DNA of 50,423 nt, taken from contig NZ_DCLL01000019.1 of NCBI RefSeq assembly GCF_002321025.1, positions 1 to 50,423 on the forward strand, read 5' to 3'. The stretch is from Acinetobacter lwoffii (lineage in GTDB: Bacteria > Pseudomonadota > Gammaproteobacteria > Pseudomonadales > Moraxellaceae). This document shows, piece by piece, positions 34,329 through 45,200 of the stretch. The notes beneath the pieces were generated by a model. That model saw only the letters and a program-made list of their open reading frames with translations, was not told where the DNA came from and did no database searches. The translations under genes and the position numbers were made by a program. The first letter of the stretch is position 1. Each line of letters starts with the position of its first letter.

Positions 34329-35756
34329 TTACAGAACCATGGCTGCAATCCAGCCAAAAATCATTAACGGAATATTAAAGTGAATGAAGGTTGGAATCAC
34401 ACTATCCTTCATATGATCATGCTGACCATCCATATTCAGACCAGAAGTTGGGCCTAAAGTTGAATCCGAAGCTGGAGAACCGGCATCACCCAAAGCTGCT
34501 GCAGTTCCGATAATCGCAATGGTCGCCGCAGGGCTAAAACCGAACTGGATACACAGCGGTACATAAATAATCGCTAGAATGGGAATGGTTGAGAAAGACG
34601 AACCAATGCCTAGGGTAATTAGCAAACCAATCAACAGCATCAGAAATGCGGCCAGTGCCTGACTATCACCAATCCAGTTCACTGATGCTTCAACCAAGGT
34701 TGGTACCTGATTAGTCGCTTCAATCACCGCGGCAAAGCCTTGTGCTGCAATCATGATAAAGCCAACCAGCGCCATCATGCGCATACCAGTAATGATCACA
34801 TCATCGGCTTCTTTCCATTTGAAAATGCCGGCACAACTCAGGATCGCGACACCGACCAGACCGGCCAGAATCATCGAATCTGAATAAAGCTGTACCGCCA
34901 ATGTGGCAATAACTGCAAGACCTGCCATCCAGATGGTAAATTTGGCAATCTGTGGTTTAACCTGCTCAGCCACACCCAATTCAGCAGAAATACTTTGCTG
35001 TTCCTGGACATGAATATCTTGATATTGACGTGGTTTGCGATAGCTAATAAAGATCGCCACCAATAAGCCTACAAACATCCCGAATACTGGAATTGCCATC
35101 GCAGATGGAATCTGGTCATAGCTAATTTCAAATCCGTATGGTTTACCAAAGGTATTGATGTTATGACCCAGAATGTCATTCAGGAAGATGGCACCAAAAC
35201 CGACCGGAATCAGCATATAGGTGCCTACCAGACCAAAGGTCAGCAAACAGGCAATCAAACGACGGTCGAGCTTTAAGTGGTTAAATACAGCCAATAGTGG
35301 CGGAATCAGTACCGGAATAAAGGCAATATGCACGGGAATAACGTTCTGCGAGAACACGGCAGCAATGGCGACTGTGAAAAAGATCAGATATTTCACCCGG
35401 TTTTGCGCTTTAAAATCGGCCTCACCTTTTAAGGTACTGATCATTTTATAGGCTAGCAAATCCGGTAAACCCGAACGTGCCAGAGCCAAAGCAAATGCAC
35501 CTAAAATACCATAAGCCAAGGCAATTTTAGCACCACCACCCAAGCCATTGTTAAACGCGTCCAAGGTTCCCTGCAGGCCTAGACCTGCCAATAAACCACC
35601 TGTAACAGCACCAATGACCAGGGCAAAAACCACAGGTACACGTGCCAACGAGAGTCCGAACATGACTCCAATAGCAGCAAGAATTGCGAACATAATGAAT
35701 CGGAATAGAGAGAAAGCGGCTATTTTATCAGAAAATACGGATAAAAATTCCGCCAC
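34329..35756 (-). CDS. Na+/H+ antiporter family (NhaC/YuiF-like) membrane protein
   Basis: A polytopic inner-membrane transporter with about 11-12 helices, in the ion-transporter superfamily of Na+/H+ antiporters. Family features are GLGGGAKIALAYGILGAFALALARSGLPDLLAY, FSQNVIPVHIAFIPVLIPPLLAVFN, and the strongly conserved ATIAIIGTAAALGDAGSPASDSTLGPTSGLNMDGQHDHMKDSVIPTF near the end. The hydrophilic loop after PRQYQDIHVQEQ separates two halves. The GTG at 35756 gives 475 residues; the ATG at 35693 would give 454 and is also plausible. Exact substrate (Na+, or an organic anion) is uncertain. Confidence 0.82.
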   Translation of the reverse strand: MAEFLSVFSDKIAAFSLFRFIMFAILAAIGVMFGLSLARVPVVFALVIGAVTGGLLAGLGLQGTLDAFNNGLGGGAKIALAYGILGAFALALARSGLPDLLAYKMISTLKGEADFKAQNRVKYLIFFTVAIAAVFSQNVIPVHIAFIPVLIPPLLAVFNHLKLDRRLIACLLTFGLVGTYMLIPVGFGAIFLNDILGHNINTFGKPYGFEISYDQIPSAMAIPVFGMFVGLLVAIFISYRKPRQYQDIHVQEQQSISAELGVAEQVKPQIAKFTIWMAGLAVIATLAVQLYSDSMILAGLVGVAILSCAGIFKWKEADDVIITGMRMMALVGFIMIAAQGFAAVIEATNQVPTLVEASVNWIGDSQALAAFLMLLIGLLITLGIGSSFSTIPILAIIYVPLCIQFGFSPAATIAIIGTAAALGDAGSPASDSTLGPTSGLNMDGQHDHMKDSVIPTFIHFNIPLMIFGWIAAMVL

Positions 35757-35793
35757 TTTTTTCTGGTCGGGTCATGTTTCGCGGAGTGGCCTG

Positions 35794-36675
35794 TCAATGA
35801 ATGTCAGCAGATTTACGCTGAATAAACTCATCAATCAATTGAGCCACTTGCTCCGGTTGACTCAGGATCGCCCAGTGATTGGCAGCCAGTTCTACTTTCG
35901 AGAAATCATCCACCCATTTTGACATTTCATCAACCAGATCTGGCCCGACAAACTGGTCATATTTCAGCACAATCGCCTGTACCGGACAGATGGCGAAACG
36001 CTGCCGTGGTTGAGTCAAACGTGGCAAAAAATTGGCCCGATACAGGTTCACACCATATTTTCCATCTTTGACAATATGCGGGTTGAGTGGCAGATCATCC
36101 CGTCTTTCTATTTGCTGCACGATCTTGGCCCAACGCTGCGGATTAAAAAAATTCCAGGCCAATGGCGCCACTAAAGGCAACTGAAACATCGCGATATACC
36201 AAGACTTACTCATTTGCTTTAAGAATTTTGCTTTGTTTTGCTGGAACTGTTCACGCATCCAGAAAGCGGCATGATCCAGACATGGCCCAGACAAGGTGCT
36301 ATAAGACAGAATTCGTCCTTTAAAGCGTGGACCGGTGACGGATTCCCAGGACTGAATTGAACCCCAGTCATGCGCGGCCAGATGAAAAGCACGATTCGGC
36401 AATATTTCGTTCACCACCTCTTCCAGATCCTGACTTAAACGGGCCAAGCGGTAATCGGAGATTTTTTTGGGAATACTGGACTCACCTGCGCCACGGACAT
36501 CATAAGTCACAACAAAGTAATCCTGACTCAAATGAGCAATGGCTGGCTCCCAAACTGCCTGATGATCGGGATAGCCGTGAACCAGCACCAATGCCGGTTG
36601 TTCGGATTGTCCATAAGTTTTGACACAAAGACGCTGCTGATCCGTGGTATCGACCCATTGCATGTGCATTTCCAT
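35794..36675 (-). CDS. Alpha/beta hydrolase, epoxide-hydrolase-like
   Basis: A 293-residue alpha/beta hydrolase. The oxyanion motif HGYPDHQAVW starts at residue 33, followed by YDVRGAGES at 58-66. The nucleophile elbow reads AAHDWGS with Asp103 in place of Ser, as in epoxide hydrolases and haloalkane dehalogenases. LKYDQFVGPD may supply the acid, and the His is in NHWAILSQPEQV. No signal peptide. The substrate is unknown. It is divergent from the DUF4442 gene, with a 117-bp gap between them. Confidence 0.85.
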   Translation of the reverse strand: MEMHMQWVDTTDQQRLCVKTYGQSEQPALVLVHGYPDHQAVWEPAIAHLSQDYFVVTYDVRGAGESSIPKKISDYRLARLSQDLEEVVNEILPNRAFHLAAHDWGSIQSWESVTGPRFKGRILSYSTLSGPCLDHAAFWMREQFQQNKAKFLKQMSKSWYIAMFQLPLVAPLAWNFFNPQRWAKIVQQIERRDDLPLNPHIVKDGKYGVNLYRANFLPRLTQPRQRFAICPVQAIVLKYDQFVGPDLVDEMSKWVDDFSKVELAANHWAILSQPEQVAQLIDEFIQRKSADIH

Positions 36676-36792
36676 CTTTTGATCCTGTTTTTGTTATTGA
36701 CCACTTAGTTTATAAATCGGCATGATTGATCAATGCCAGCGCATTTTTGTTGCTCTAGTATGCATAATCACAGCCGCAAAAAGAATGTCAGT

Positions 36793-37287
36793 ATGAGCCT
36801 ATTCCAGAAAATTCAAAAACTGCCTCTGGTTTCAAAATTTATTCTGAACCGCTATGCCCCTTATCGTGGTGCAGGCATTGAAATTGATAAGATTGATTTT
36901 AATAATTATCACGTTCGGGTCAAAATGCCGCTGACCCGTAAGAACCAGAATATTGTCGGTGTGCATTTTGGTGGCAGCCTGTATTCAATGGTCGATCCCT
37001 TTTATATGTTATTGCTGATGCATCATTTGGGGCCGAAATACCTGGTCTGGGATAAAGGCGCCAGCATTCAGTTTTTGGCACCGGGTCGCGGTACAGTGGT
37101 AGCAGACATTCGGATTTCTGCTGAAGAAATTGCCACGATTATCAATCTGGCGACTGACAACGCGCCAGTGTATCGGCATTATCAGCTGAATATTTATGAT
37201 GAAGCCGGGTTCAGAATTGCCGAAGTAGAAAAAACGGTATATATCCGGCGGAAACAGAGCAAAGGGAAAATTAACGCTCCTAAATAA
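36793..37287 (+). CDS. DUF4442 / hotdog-fold thioesterase-like protein
   Basis: A 164-residue protein from the ATG at 36793; an ATG at 36733 would add 20 residues of unlikely sequence. It fits the DUF4442 hotdog-fold family related to PaaI thioesterases: RNQNIVGVHFGGSLYSMVDPFYMLLLMHHLGPKYLVWDKGASIQFLAPGRGTVVADIRIS. The HFGG motif corresponds to the active-site turn of thioesterases. A CoA or ACP thioester is the expected substrate, but activity is inferred. Confidence 0.82.
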   Translation: MSLFQKIQKLPLVSKFILNRYAPYRGAGIEIDKIDFNNYHVRVKMPLTRKNQNIVGVHFGGSLYSMVDPFYMLLLMHHLGPKYLVWDKGASIQFLAPGRGTVVADIRISAEEIATIINLATDNAPVYRHYQLNIYDEAGFRIAEVEKTVYIRRKQSKGKINAPK

Positions 37288-37289
37288 GA

Positions 37290-37314
37290 TAAAAGCGCCA
37301 CATTGGCGCTTTTA
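37290..37314. terminator. Bidirectional terminator between DUF4442 gene and glycine-zipper lipoprotein
   Basis: A 10-bp perfect stem AAAAGCGCCA/TGGCGCTTTT with a CAT loop lies between the convergent genes. Confidence 0.82.
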
Positions 37315-37344
37315 AATCTAGCTAAATCTGAAATGACTTTCGAC

Positions 37345-37710
37345 TTAACGACGACGGTTATCCTGTTCAATCGCAGCACCGGCACCACCACCGATTGCAC
37401 CACCAATTGCAGCACCCGCGTTACCACCGAAGATGCTTTTACCGACTGCTGAACCAACAGCACCACCTACACCACTATAGGTCGCATTACGATTTGAACC
37501 GCCTTGGGATTTACTACCCGCTGCCGCACCGGCACCACCACCAACAGCTGCACCAACGCCACCGCCGACTTTATTACCAACACCACCACCGACTGCACCA
37601 CCAAGGGCCGCAGCACCGATCCGTTGCTCATTGGCAGACATACTTTCACAACCCGCCAACATAAAGGTGGAAAGAGTGGCAACTGCCATAACACCCATTA
37701 ATTTTTTCAT
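37345..37710 (-). CDS. Glycine-zipper lipoprotein
   Basis: A 121-residue lipoprotein. The signal peptide ends in the lipobox LAGC with the lipidated Cys at residue 21. The mature part is a glycine-zipper domain with repeated GxxxG (GGAVGGGVGNKVGGGVGAAVGGGAGAAAG; GNAGAAIGGAIGGGAGAAIEQDNRRR). It resembles YMGG/Omp2-type or SlyB-like envelope proteins. It is expected in the outer membrane. Several plus-strand reading frames over it are products of its repetitive codons. Confidence 0.85.
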   Translation of the reverse strand: MKKLMGVMAVATLSTFMLAGCESMSANEQRIGAAALGGAVGGGVGNKVGGGVGAAVGGGAGAAAGSKSQGGSNRNATYSGVGGAVGSAVGKSIFGGNAGAAIGGAIGGGAGAAIEQDNRRR

Positions 37711-37864
37711 GACCTTGGCCTTCCTGTCTTGCTTTAATTAAGCTTATCTTCATTTTATGAAACTAAAATCTGTAGCGTGTTACTTCTCTCGGTATTCCTG
37801 CTGAGTTTTGTAAATATCAATGGATTATTCTTCTGTTCAAGATGTCTTATTTATAAATTTCAGA

Positions 37865-37890
37865 CAAAAAAAGACGCCCGAAGGCGTCTC
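37865..37890 (-). terminator. Terminator of the rpoBC operon
   Basis: On the minus strand, AGACGCC-TTCG-GGCGTCT is followed by T6-7, 22 bp after the rpoC stop. Confidence 0.94.
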
Positions 37891-37911
37891 TTTTCTCAGC
37901 TTTAACTCGAA

Positions 37912-40900
37912 TTAGAATTCTTCGTTAAATGCCTGACTTAGAGCTTGGTCTACATCAGAGAAGTCATTGTGCAGTTCAAATTCTGCAGCTTCTGCTTCTT
38001 GACGACGACGCTCCAGGTGGTAAGCCAAACCTGTACCCGCTGGGATCAGACGACCTACAACCACATTCTCTTTCAAACCGCGTAAATCATCTTCTTTACC
38101 TGTTACAGCCGCTTCAGTTAACACACGCGTGGTTTCCTGGAACGATGCAGCAGAGATGAACGAGTCAGTAGAAAGCGATGCTTTGGTAATACCCATCAAT
38201 TGACGTTCAAACTTCGCAGGGAACTTGTTTTGTGCAAGAACTGCTTGGTTTTCTTGAACAACGCGGATGTAATCCACTTGTTCGCCTTTGATGAAGCTGG
38301 TATCGCCGCCATCAGTGATATCAACTTTACGCAGCATTTGACGTACGATGACTTCAATATGCTTGTCGTTGATTTTTACACCTTGCAGACGGTATACGTC
38401 CTGAACTTCGTTCACGATGTAGTTTGTAAGCGCAACTTCGCCTTTCAAACGTAAGATATCGTGCGGGTTCTGTGGACCATCAGAAATAGTTTCACCACGG
38501 TTCACATGTTCGCCTTCGAACACGTTAATGGTACGCCATTTCGGAATCAGCTCTTCATAAATCTCAGAGCCATCATCCGGCGTAATCACCAGACGGTTCT
38601 TACCTTTGGTCTCTTTACCAAAGCTTACAACACCCGACACTTCTGCAAGGATTGCATGCTCTTTCGGCTTACGTGCTTCGAACAAGTCAGCTACACGCGG
38701 CAGACCACCGGTAATATCACGGGTACGTGAAGTTTCTTGTGGTACACGACCGATGACATCACCGACACCAATCGTTTCGCCATCGCGAACAGAAAGAATC
38801 GTGTTCTGTGGCAGGAAGTAGAACTGTTCACCACCATCAACGGTATCCAACACAACAGCAGGACGCAAATCTTTACCTGACGCAGGACGTGAAGTCACTG
38901 GCAAGATTTCGATGGTTGACATACCTGTTGCATCATCAGTTTTAGAAGTAACCGTCACGCCATCAGCAATCTGGCTGAAACGTACTTTACCAGCAACTTC
39001 TGTTACCAATGGATGTGTATGCGGATCCCAAGTCGCCACAATACCGCCTGCTTCTACAGCTTCGCCATCTTTCAGCAAGATAGACGCACCGTAAGGCAGT
39101 TTATAGCGCTCGCGCTCACGACCTAAATCATCCGCAATACCGATTTCACCTGAACGTGAAGTCGACACCAAATGACCTTTGGCATGTTGTACTGTTTTCA
39201 CGTTGTGGAAACGTACTGTACCTTGGTTACGAACTTGTACACTGTTTGCAGCAGAAGTTCGGCTCGCAGCACCACCGACGTGGAAGGTACGCATCGTTAA
39301 CTGTGTACCTGGCTCACCAATCGATTGAGCTGCCATTACACCAACAGACTCACCCGGGTTCACCTGGTGACCGCGTGCTAGGTCACGACCGTAACATTTC
39401 GCACATACACCGAAGGTAGACGCACAGTTCACGACTGAACGTACTTTAATTTCGTCGACACCTTGGCTTTCGATAAACGTTGCCAGTTTCTCGTCAATTA
39501 ACGTATTACGTGGAAGCAGAACTTCGTCTGTACCTACACGTTTCACATCTTCAGCAACCACACGACCCAATACTCGTGCACCCAGGTTTTCGATGACATC
39601 GCCACCTTGAATGAACGGAGTCATTACCAGACCGTCATAAGTACCACAATCTGGCTCGGTAATAACCAAGTCCTGCGCAACGTCTACCAAACGACGAGTC
39701 AAGTAACCCGAGTTCGCAGTTTTCAGTGCTGTATCGGCCAAACCTTTACGCGCACCGTGTGTCGAGATGAAGTACTGAAGTACGGTCAAACCTTCACGGA
39801 AGTTCGCTTTAATTGGGGTTTCAATGATCGAGCCATCCGGCTTCGCCATCAAACCACGCATACCCGCCAACTGACGAATCTGAGCTGCCGAACCACGGGC
39901 ACCCGAGTCAGACATCATGTAGATCGAGTTGAATGATTTTTGCTTCTCGTCTTCACCCTGTTTGTTCTTCACAGTAGTGAAAGACAAGTTGTCCATCATC
40001 GCTTTAGCAACCTGGTCATTGGTACGTGCCCAAATATCGACCACTTTGTTATAACGTTCGCCGGCAGTTACGAAACCTTGTTCGAACTGTTGTTCGATTT
40101 CACGAACTTCAGCTTCCGCTTTACCAATAATTGCTTGTTTTTGCGGTGGAATAACCATGTCTTCCATACCGACAGATACACCTGAACGCGTCGCCTGACG
40201 GAAGCCCAAGTACATCAATTGGTCAGCGAAGATAACAGTATCTTTCAGACCCAATTTACGGTAGCAAGAGTTAATTAACTTCGAGATGTTTTTCTTGGTC
40301 ATCTCAACGTTAATTTGCTGGAAATCCATCCCTTCAGGTACAACTTCCCAAAGCAGGCAGCGACCAGGCGTCGTATCTACAATAATGGTTTGCTGTTCAC
40401 GGTTACCGTCTTCGTCGATGACAGTCTGGTGTACACGTGCTTTAACGCGAGCGTGTAGATCAACCTGACCTGTTGCCAGTGCACGGTTTACTTCGTGAGT
40501 ATCCGCGAACACCATGCCTTCACCTTTGGCATTGATTGCATCACGCGTGATGTAATACAAGCCCAAGACAACGTCCTGAGACGGTACGATGATTGGCTCA
40601 CCATTCGCTGGAGACAAGATGTTATTCGTCGACATCATTAACGCACGAGCTTCAAGCTGAGCTTCAAGTGTTAATGGTACGTGTACCGCCATTTGGTCAC
40701 CATCGAAGTCGGCGTTAAACGCAGCACATACGAGTGGGTGTAGACGGATCGCTTTACCTTCGATCAGGATCGGTTCAAATGCTTGAAGACCCAGACGGTG
40801 AAGTGTTGGCGCACGGTTCAACATTACTGGATGTTGACGAATCACGTGAGCAAGAACGTCCCAAACTTCTGGGGTTTCACGCTCAACCATTTTCTTCGCA

Positions 40901-42102
40901 GCTTTAATGGTAGTTGCTTGACCAGAAGCTTGTAGTTTCGCGAAAATGAATGGCTTGAACAGTTCAAGTGCCATTTTCTTCGGAAGACCACATTGATGCA
41001 AACGCAGGTTTGGACCAACAGTAATTACCGAACGACCAGAGTAGTCAACACGCTTACCAAGTAAGTTTTGACGGAAACGACCTTGCTTACCTTTGATCAT
41101 GTCTGCCAAAGATTTAAGCGGACGCTTGTTCGAACCGGTAATTGCACGACCACGACGACCGTTATCCAGCAATGCATCTACAGACTCTTGTAACATACGT
41201 TTTTCGTTACGTACGATGATGTCTGGCGCTGCAAGGTCAAGAAGACGCTTCAAACGGTTGTTACGGTTGATCACACGACGATAAAGATCGTTCAGGTCAG
41301 AAGTCGCGAAACGACCACCTTCAAGTGGTACAAGCGGACGTAGATCTGGTGGAAGAACTGGAAGTACAGTTAACACCATCCATTCTGGCTTGTTGTTCGA
41401 ATCGTTGAATGCTTCCATCAACTTCAAACGCTTAGACGCTTTTTTCAGCTTGGTTTCTGAAGTTGTAACAGGAATTTCTTCACGAAGACGCGCAATTTCA
41501 GCTTCAAGATCGATGTCTTTCAACAAGTCTTGAACCGCTTCAGCACCCATTTTCGCTGTGAATTCATCACCGTGTTCTTCTAATGCATTGAAGTATTCTT
41601 CATCGTTTAGAAGCTGGTATTTCTCAAATGGAGTCATACCCGGATCGGTCACTACATAAGATTCGAAATACAATACACGTTCAATATCACGTAGCGTCAT
41701 GTCTAATAATAGACCGATACGGCTAGGCAATGATTTCAAGAACCAGATGTGTGCAACTGGAGATGCTAGCTCGATGTGACCCATACGTTCACGACGAACT
41801 TTCGCAGTTGTTACTTCAACGCCACATTTTTCACAAATGACGCCTTTGTATTTCATACGCTTGTATTTACCACACAAGCATTCGTAATCTTTCACTGGAC
41901 CAAAGATTTTGGCACAGAACAAACCATCACGTTCAGGCTTGAACGTACGATAGTTAATGGTTTCTGGCTTTTTAACTTCACCGTGAGACCATGACTTAAT
42001 CATTTCTGGTGACGCAAGACCAATACGGATGCGGTCAAACTCTACTGGAGCATGACCGTCTGAATCCGTCTTTTTGCGCATGATATCGAGCAAGTCTTTC
42101 AA
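37912..42102 (-). CDS. rpoC: DNA-directed RNA polymerase subunit beta'
   Basis: The catalytic beta' subunit, 1396 residues. The start is a TTG at 42102 with GGAG 8 nt upstream. Homology begins there (KDLLDIMRKK, as in other Acinetobacter RpoC), while the 16 in-frame residues further upstream are not conserved. The zinc ribbon CLCGKYKRMKYKGVICEKCG is near residue 74. The active-site motif NADFDGDQMAVH is near 465, with the second zinc site CASTFGVCAKCYGRD. It follows rpoB in the same transcript after a 163-bp spacer that contains a palindromic element. Confidence 0.97.
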   Translation of the reverse strand: MKDLLDIMRKKTDSDGHAPVEFDRIRIGLASPEMIKSWSHGEVKKPETINYRTFKPERDGLFCAKIFGPVKDYECLCGKYKRMKYKGVICEKCGVEVTTAKVRRERMGHIELASPVAHIWFLKSLPSRIGLLLDMTLRDIERVLYFESYVVTDPGMTPFEKYQLLNDEEYFNALEEHGDEFTAKMGAEAVQDLLKDIDLEAEIARLREEIPVTTSETKLKKASKRLKLMEAFNDSNNKPEWMVLTVLPVLPPDLRPLVPLEGGRFATSDLNDLYRRVINRNNRLKRLLDLAAPDIIVRNEKRMLQESVDALLDNGRRGRAITGSNKRPLKSLADMIKGKQGRFRQNLLGKRVDYSGRSVITVGPNLRLHQCGLPKKMALELFKPFIFAKLQASGQATTIKAAKKMVERETPEVWDVLAHVIRQHPVMLNRAPTLHRLGLQAFEPILIEGKAIRLHPLVCAAFNADFDGDQMAVHVPLTLEAQLEARALMMSTNNILSPANGEPIIVPSQDVVLGLYYITRDAINAKGEGMVFADTHEVNRALATGQVDLHARVKARVHQTVIDEDGNREQQTIIVDTTPGRCLLWEVVPEGMDFQQINVEMTKKNISKLINSCYRKLGLKDTVIFADQLMYLGFRQATRSGVSVGMEDMVIPPQKQAIIGKAEAEVREIEQQFEQGFVTAGERYNKVVDIWARTNDQVAKAMMDNLSFTTVKNKQGEDEKQKSFNSIYMMSDSGARGSAAQIRQLAGMRGLMAKPDGSIIETPIKANFREGLTVLQYFISTHGARKGLADTALKTANSGYLTRRLVDVAQDLVITEPDCGTYDGLVMTPFIQGGDVIENLGARVLGRVVAEDVKRVGTDEVLLPRNTLIDEKLATFIESQGVDEIKVRSVVNCASTFGVCAKCYGRDLARGHQVNPGESVGVMAAQSIGEPGTQLTMRTFHVGGAASRTSAANSVQVRNQGTVRFHNVKTVQHAKGHLVSTSRSGEIGIADDLGRERERYKLPYGASILLKDGEAVEAGGIVATWDPHTHPLVTEVAGKVRFSQIADGVTVTSKTDDATGMSTIEILPVTSRPASGKDLRPAVVLDTVDGGEQFYFLPQNTILSVRDGETIGVGDVIGRVPQETSRTRDITGGLPRVADLFEARKPKEHAILAEVSGVVSFGKETKGKNRLVITPDDGSEIYEELIPKWRTINVFEGEHVNRGETISDGPQNPHDILRLKGEVALTNYIVNEVQDVYRLQGVKINDKHIEVIVRQMLRKVDITDGGDTSFIKGEQVDYIRVVQENQAVLAQNKFPAKFERQLMGITKASLSTDSFISAASFQETTRVLTEAAVTGKEDDLRGLKENVVVGRLIPAGTGLAYHLERRRQEAEAAEFELHNDFSDVDQALSQAFNEEF

Positions 42103-42171
42103 TTTTTTTCTCCGTGTGTTGTGGAGATTTTCACTCAACAACTGGGTCACAAATATTGTTTTTTAACTGAA

Positions 42172-42253
42172 TTGGGAATCCCAAGAATCCCCCTCAATCC
42201 CCCTTTGTTAAGGGGGGAAGCCCCTCTTTATCAAAGAGGGGTTTGGGGAGATT
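42172..42253. repeat. Palindromic GC-rich element between rpoB and rpoC
   Basis: Three inverted repeats sit in tandem: TTGGGA-A-TCCCAA (42172-42184), CCCCCTT-TGTT-AAGGGGG (42199-42216), and CCCCTCTTT-ATC-AAAGAGGGG (42221-42241). The outer arms AATCCCCCTCAATCCCC (from 42186) and GGGGTTTGGGGAGATT (to 42253) are themselves imperfectly complementary. That gives a MITE/REP-like design of about 68 bp. Similar CCCC-rich intergenic palindromes occur many times in Acinetobacter genomes as far as I recall. Being inside the rpoBC message, it would fold in the mRNA. Confidence 0.7.
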
Positions 42254-42265
42254 TAATGGAGATTC

Positions 42266-45200
42266 TTAGTCACCATTTTTCAGTTCAATGTTGATACCTA
42301 AAGAACGGATCTCTTTGGTCAATACGTTGAACGATTCAGGCATGCCCGGGTCCATATAATGGTTGCCATCTACAATGTTCTTGTAGATACGGGTACGGCC
42401 TTCAACGTCATCCGATTTCACAGTCAGCATTTCTTGTAGCGTATATGCTGCACCGTAAGCTTCTAGTGCCCAGACTTCCATCTCACCGAAACGCTGACCA
42501 CCGAATTGTGCTTTACCACCAAGCGGCTGTTGCGTAACTAGAGAGTAAGAACCAGTTGAACGCGCATGCATCTTGTCATCCACCAAGTGGTTCAGTTTCA
42601 GCATGTACATGTAACCAACAGTTACCGGACGGTCGAAACGCTCACCAGTACGACCATCATATAATACGGTCTGACCAGTACTAGACAGGCCTGCAAGTTG
42701 TAACAACTCTTTGATCTGACCTTCTTCAGCACCATCGAATACAGGAGTAGCCAAAGGTACACCAGCACGCAAGTTGCCAGAAAGTTTCAAGATTTCTTCA
42801 TCAGTCAAGCTATCAAGATCTTCTTGCTCGCCACCAACTTTGTTGTAAATCTTGTCTAGGAAATCACGAAGCTCAAGTACAGTACGTTGCTCTTTCATCA
42901 TCTTGTCGATTTGATCGCCAAGACCTTTCGCCGCCATACCCAAGTGAGTTTCAAGAATCTGACCCACGTTCATACGCGATGGTACGCCCAGCGGGTTCAA
43001 TACGATATCAACAGGTACACCGTTGGCATCATGTGGCATGTCTTCTACTGGCAAGATGTTTGATACAACACCTTTGTTACCGTGACGACCCGCCATCTTA
43101 TCACCAGGCTGGATGCGACGTTTCACAGCAAGATAAACTTTAACTACTTTCAATACGCCAGTCGTCAGTTCATCGCCTGTAGAAAGTTTGCGTTTTTTCT
43201 CAGCAAATTTCTCATCAATTTCGAAGCTCTTCTCTTTCAAGAACACTTGAATTTGAGTTAAACGTTCAGCAATTGCTTCGTCAACTGGTTGAATTTCAAG
43301 AAGATCAACAAGCTCTAAACCAGACAACACGTCTTCAGACAGTTTGTCGCCACGTTTAGTTGTACCGCCACCATTCGACTCTTGGCCATTCAGTAGGCGG
43401 ATTACACGTTCACGTGCAGCTTCTTCGAAGATTTTGAATTCTTCTTTCAAGTCTTTACGGTATGCATCCAATTGCGCTTTTTCAATTGCTTGAGCACGTT
43501 CGTCTTTTTCAAGACCGTCACGTGTAAACACTTGAACGTCAATCACAGTACCTTTAGTACCTGATGGAACACGTAAAGATGAGTCTTTTACGTCAGCCGC
43601 TTTTTCACCGAAGATTGCACGTAGCAATTTTTCTTCCGGAGTAAGCTGTGTTTCACCTTTAGGGGTTACTTTACCAACAAGGATATCGCCAGCAGTTACT
43701 TCAGCACCGATGTAAACGATACCTGACTCGTCCAGTTTAGACAGAGCAGCTTCACCTACGTTCGGAATATCAGCAGTGATTTCTTCCGCACCCAGTTTGG
43801 TATCACGTGCAACACATGACAATTCCTGGATATGAATAGACGTTAAACGGTCTTCTTGAAGTACACGTTCAGAAAGTAAGATCGAGTCTTCGTAGTTGTA
43901 ACCATTCCAGGTCATAAACGCAACGCGCATGTTTTGACCCAATGCCAGCTCACCGCCATCTGTTGATGGACCATCAGCCAGTACATCACCACGACCTACT
44001 TTATCGCCCAGGTTCACAAGAACTTTCTGGTTGATACAAGTGTTCTGGTTCGAACGGGTGTATTTGATCAGGTTGTAGATATCTACACCTGCTTCACCTG
44101 CGATCATTTCGTCTTCATTCACACGAATAACCACACGAGACGCATCAACAAACTCGATACGACCACCACGCTGAGCGATCACACATACACCTGAGTCATG
44201 TGCTACGTTCGCTTCCATACCGGTACCAACAAGCGGCTTGTCAGCGATCAACGTCGGAACTGCCTGACGTTGCATGTTCGAACCCATTAATGCACGGTTG
44301 GCATCATCGTGTTCTAGGAATGGAATCAGTGACGCTGCTACAGATACGACCTGCTGAGCAGATACATCCATATGCGTTACTTTTTCAGGAGGAATACGTA
44401 CGAAGTCACCTTGATGACGAACAGATACAAACTCTTCTGTTAAGTTACCGTCTTTATCCATTGCAGAATCGGCCTGTGCAATGACAGTGCCTACTTCTTC
44501 AATCGCAGACAGGTATTCAACTTCATCTGTTACACGACCATCAACAACCTTACGGTATGGGGTTTCCAGGAAACCGAAGTTATTACATTTCGCATAAACA
44601 GAAAGCGAGTTGATCAAACCAATGTTTGGACCTTCCGGTGTTTCAATTGGACATACACGACCGTAGTGAGTTTGATGTACGTCACGTACTTCAAAGCCTG
44701 CACGTTCACGCGTCAAACCGCCGGGACCAAGCGCAGAAACACGACGTTTGTGCGTAATCTCAGATAACGGGTTGTTTTGGTCCATAAACTGAGACAACTG
44801 GCTTGAACCAAAGAATTCTTTGATTGCAGCAGCTACTGGCTTCGCATTGATCAAATCTTGCGGAGACAGGTTGTCAGTTTCAGCTTGGCTTAAACGTTCT
44901 TTAACAGCACGTTCAACACGTACAAGACCTACACGGAATTGGTTTTCTGTCATTTCACCAACAGAACGAACACGACGGTTACCCAAGTGATCGATATCGT
45001 CGACTTCACCTTTACCGTTACGGATTTCAACTAATGTTTTTAATACATCAGTGATATCTTCGTTCGAGAGAATGCCTTCAACTTCACGTGACTTCTGGTC
45101 TGTACCGACTTCGTAAGGACGACCCAAACGACGGTTGAACTTCATACGACCGACTGGAGACAAGTCATAGCGTTCAGAAGAGAAGAACAAGTTGTTGAAT

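Noticed and set aside
37395..37664. His/Tyr-rich plus-strand frame over the glycine-zipper lipoprotein
   Set aside because: It is produced by the repeated GGT/GGC codons of the lipoprotein on the other strand; the lipobox and signal peptide make the minus strand the real gene.
44700..44840. Possible rifampicin-resistance substitution in rpoB
   Set aside because: D525, H535 and S540 and surrounding residues are the susceptible type.
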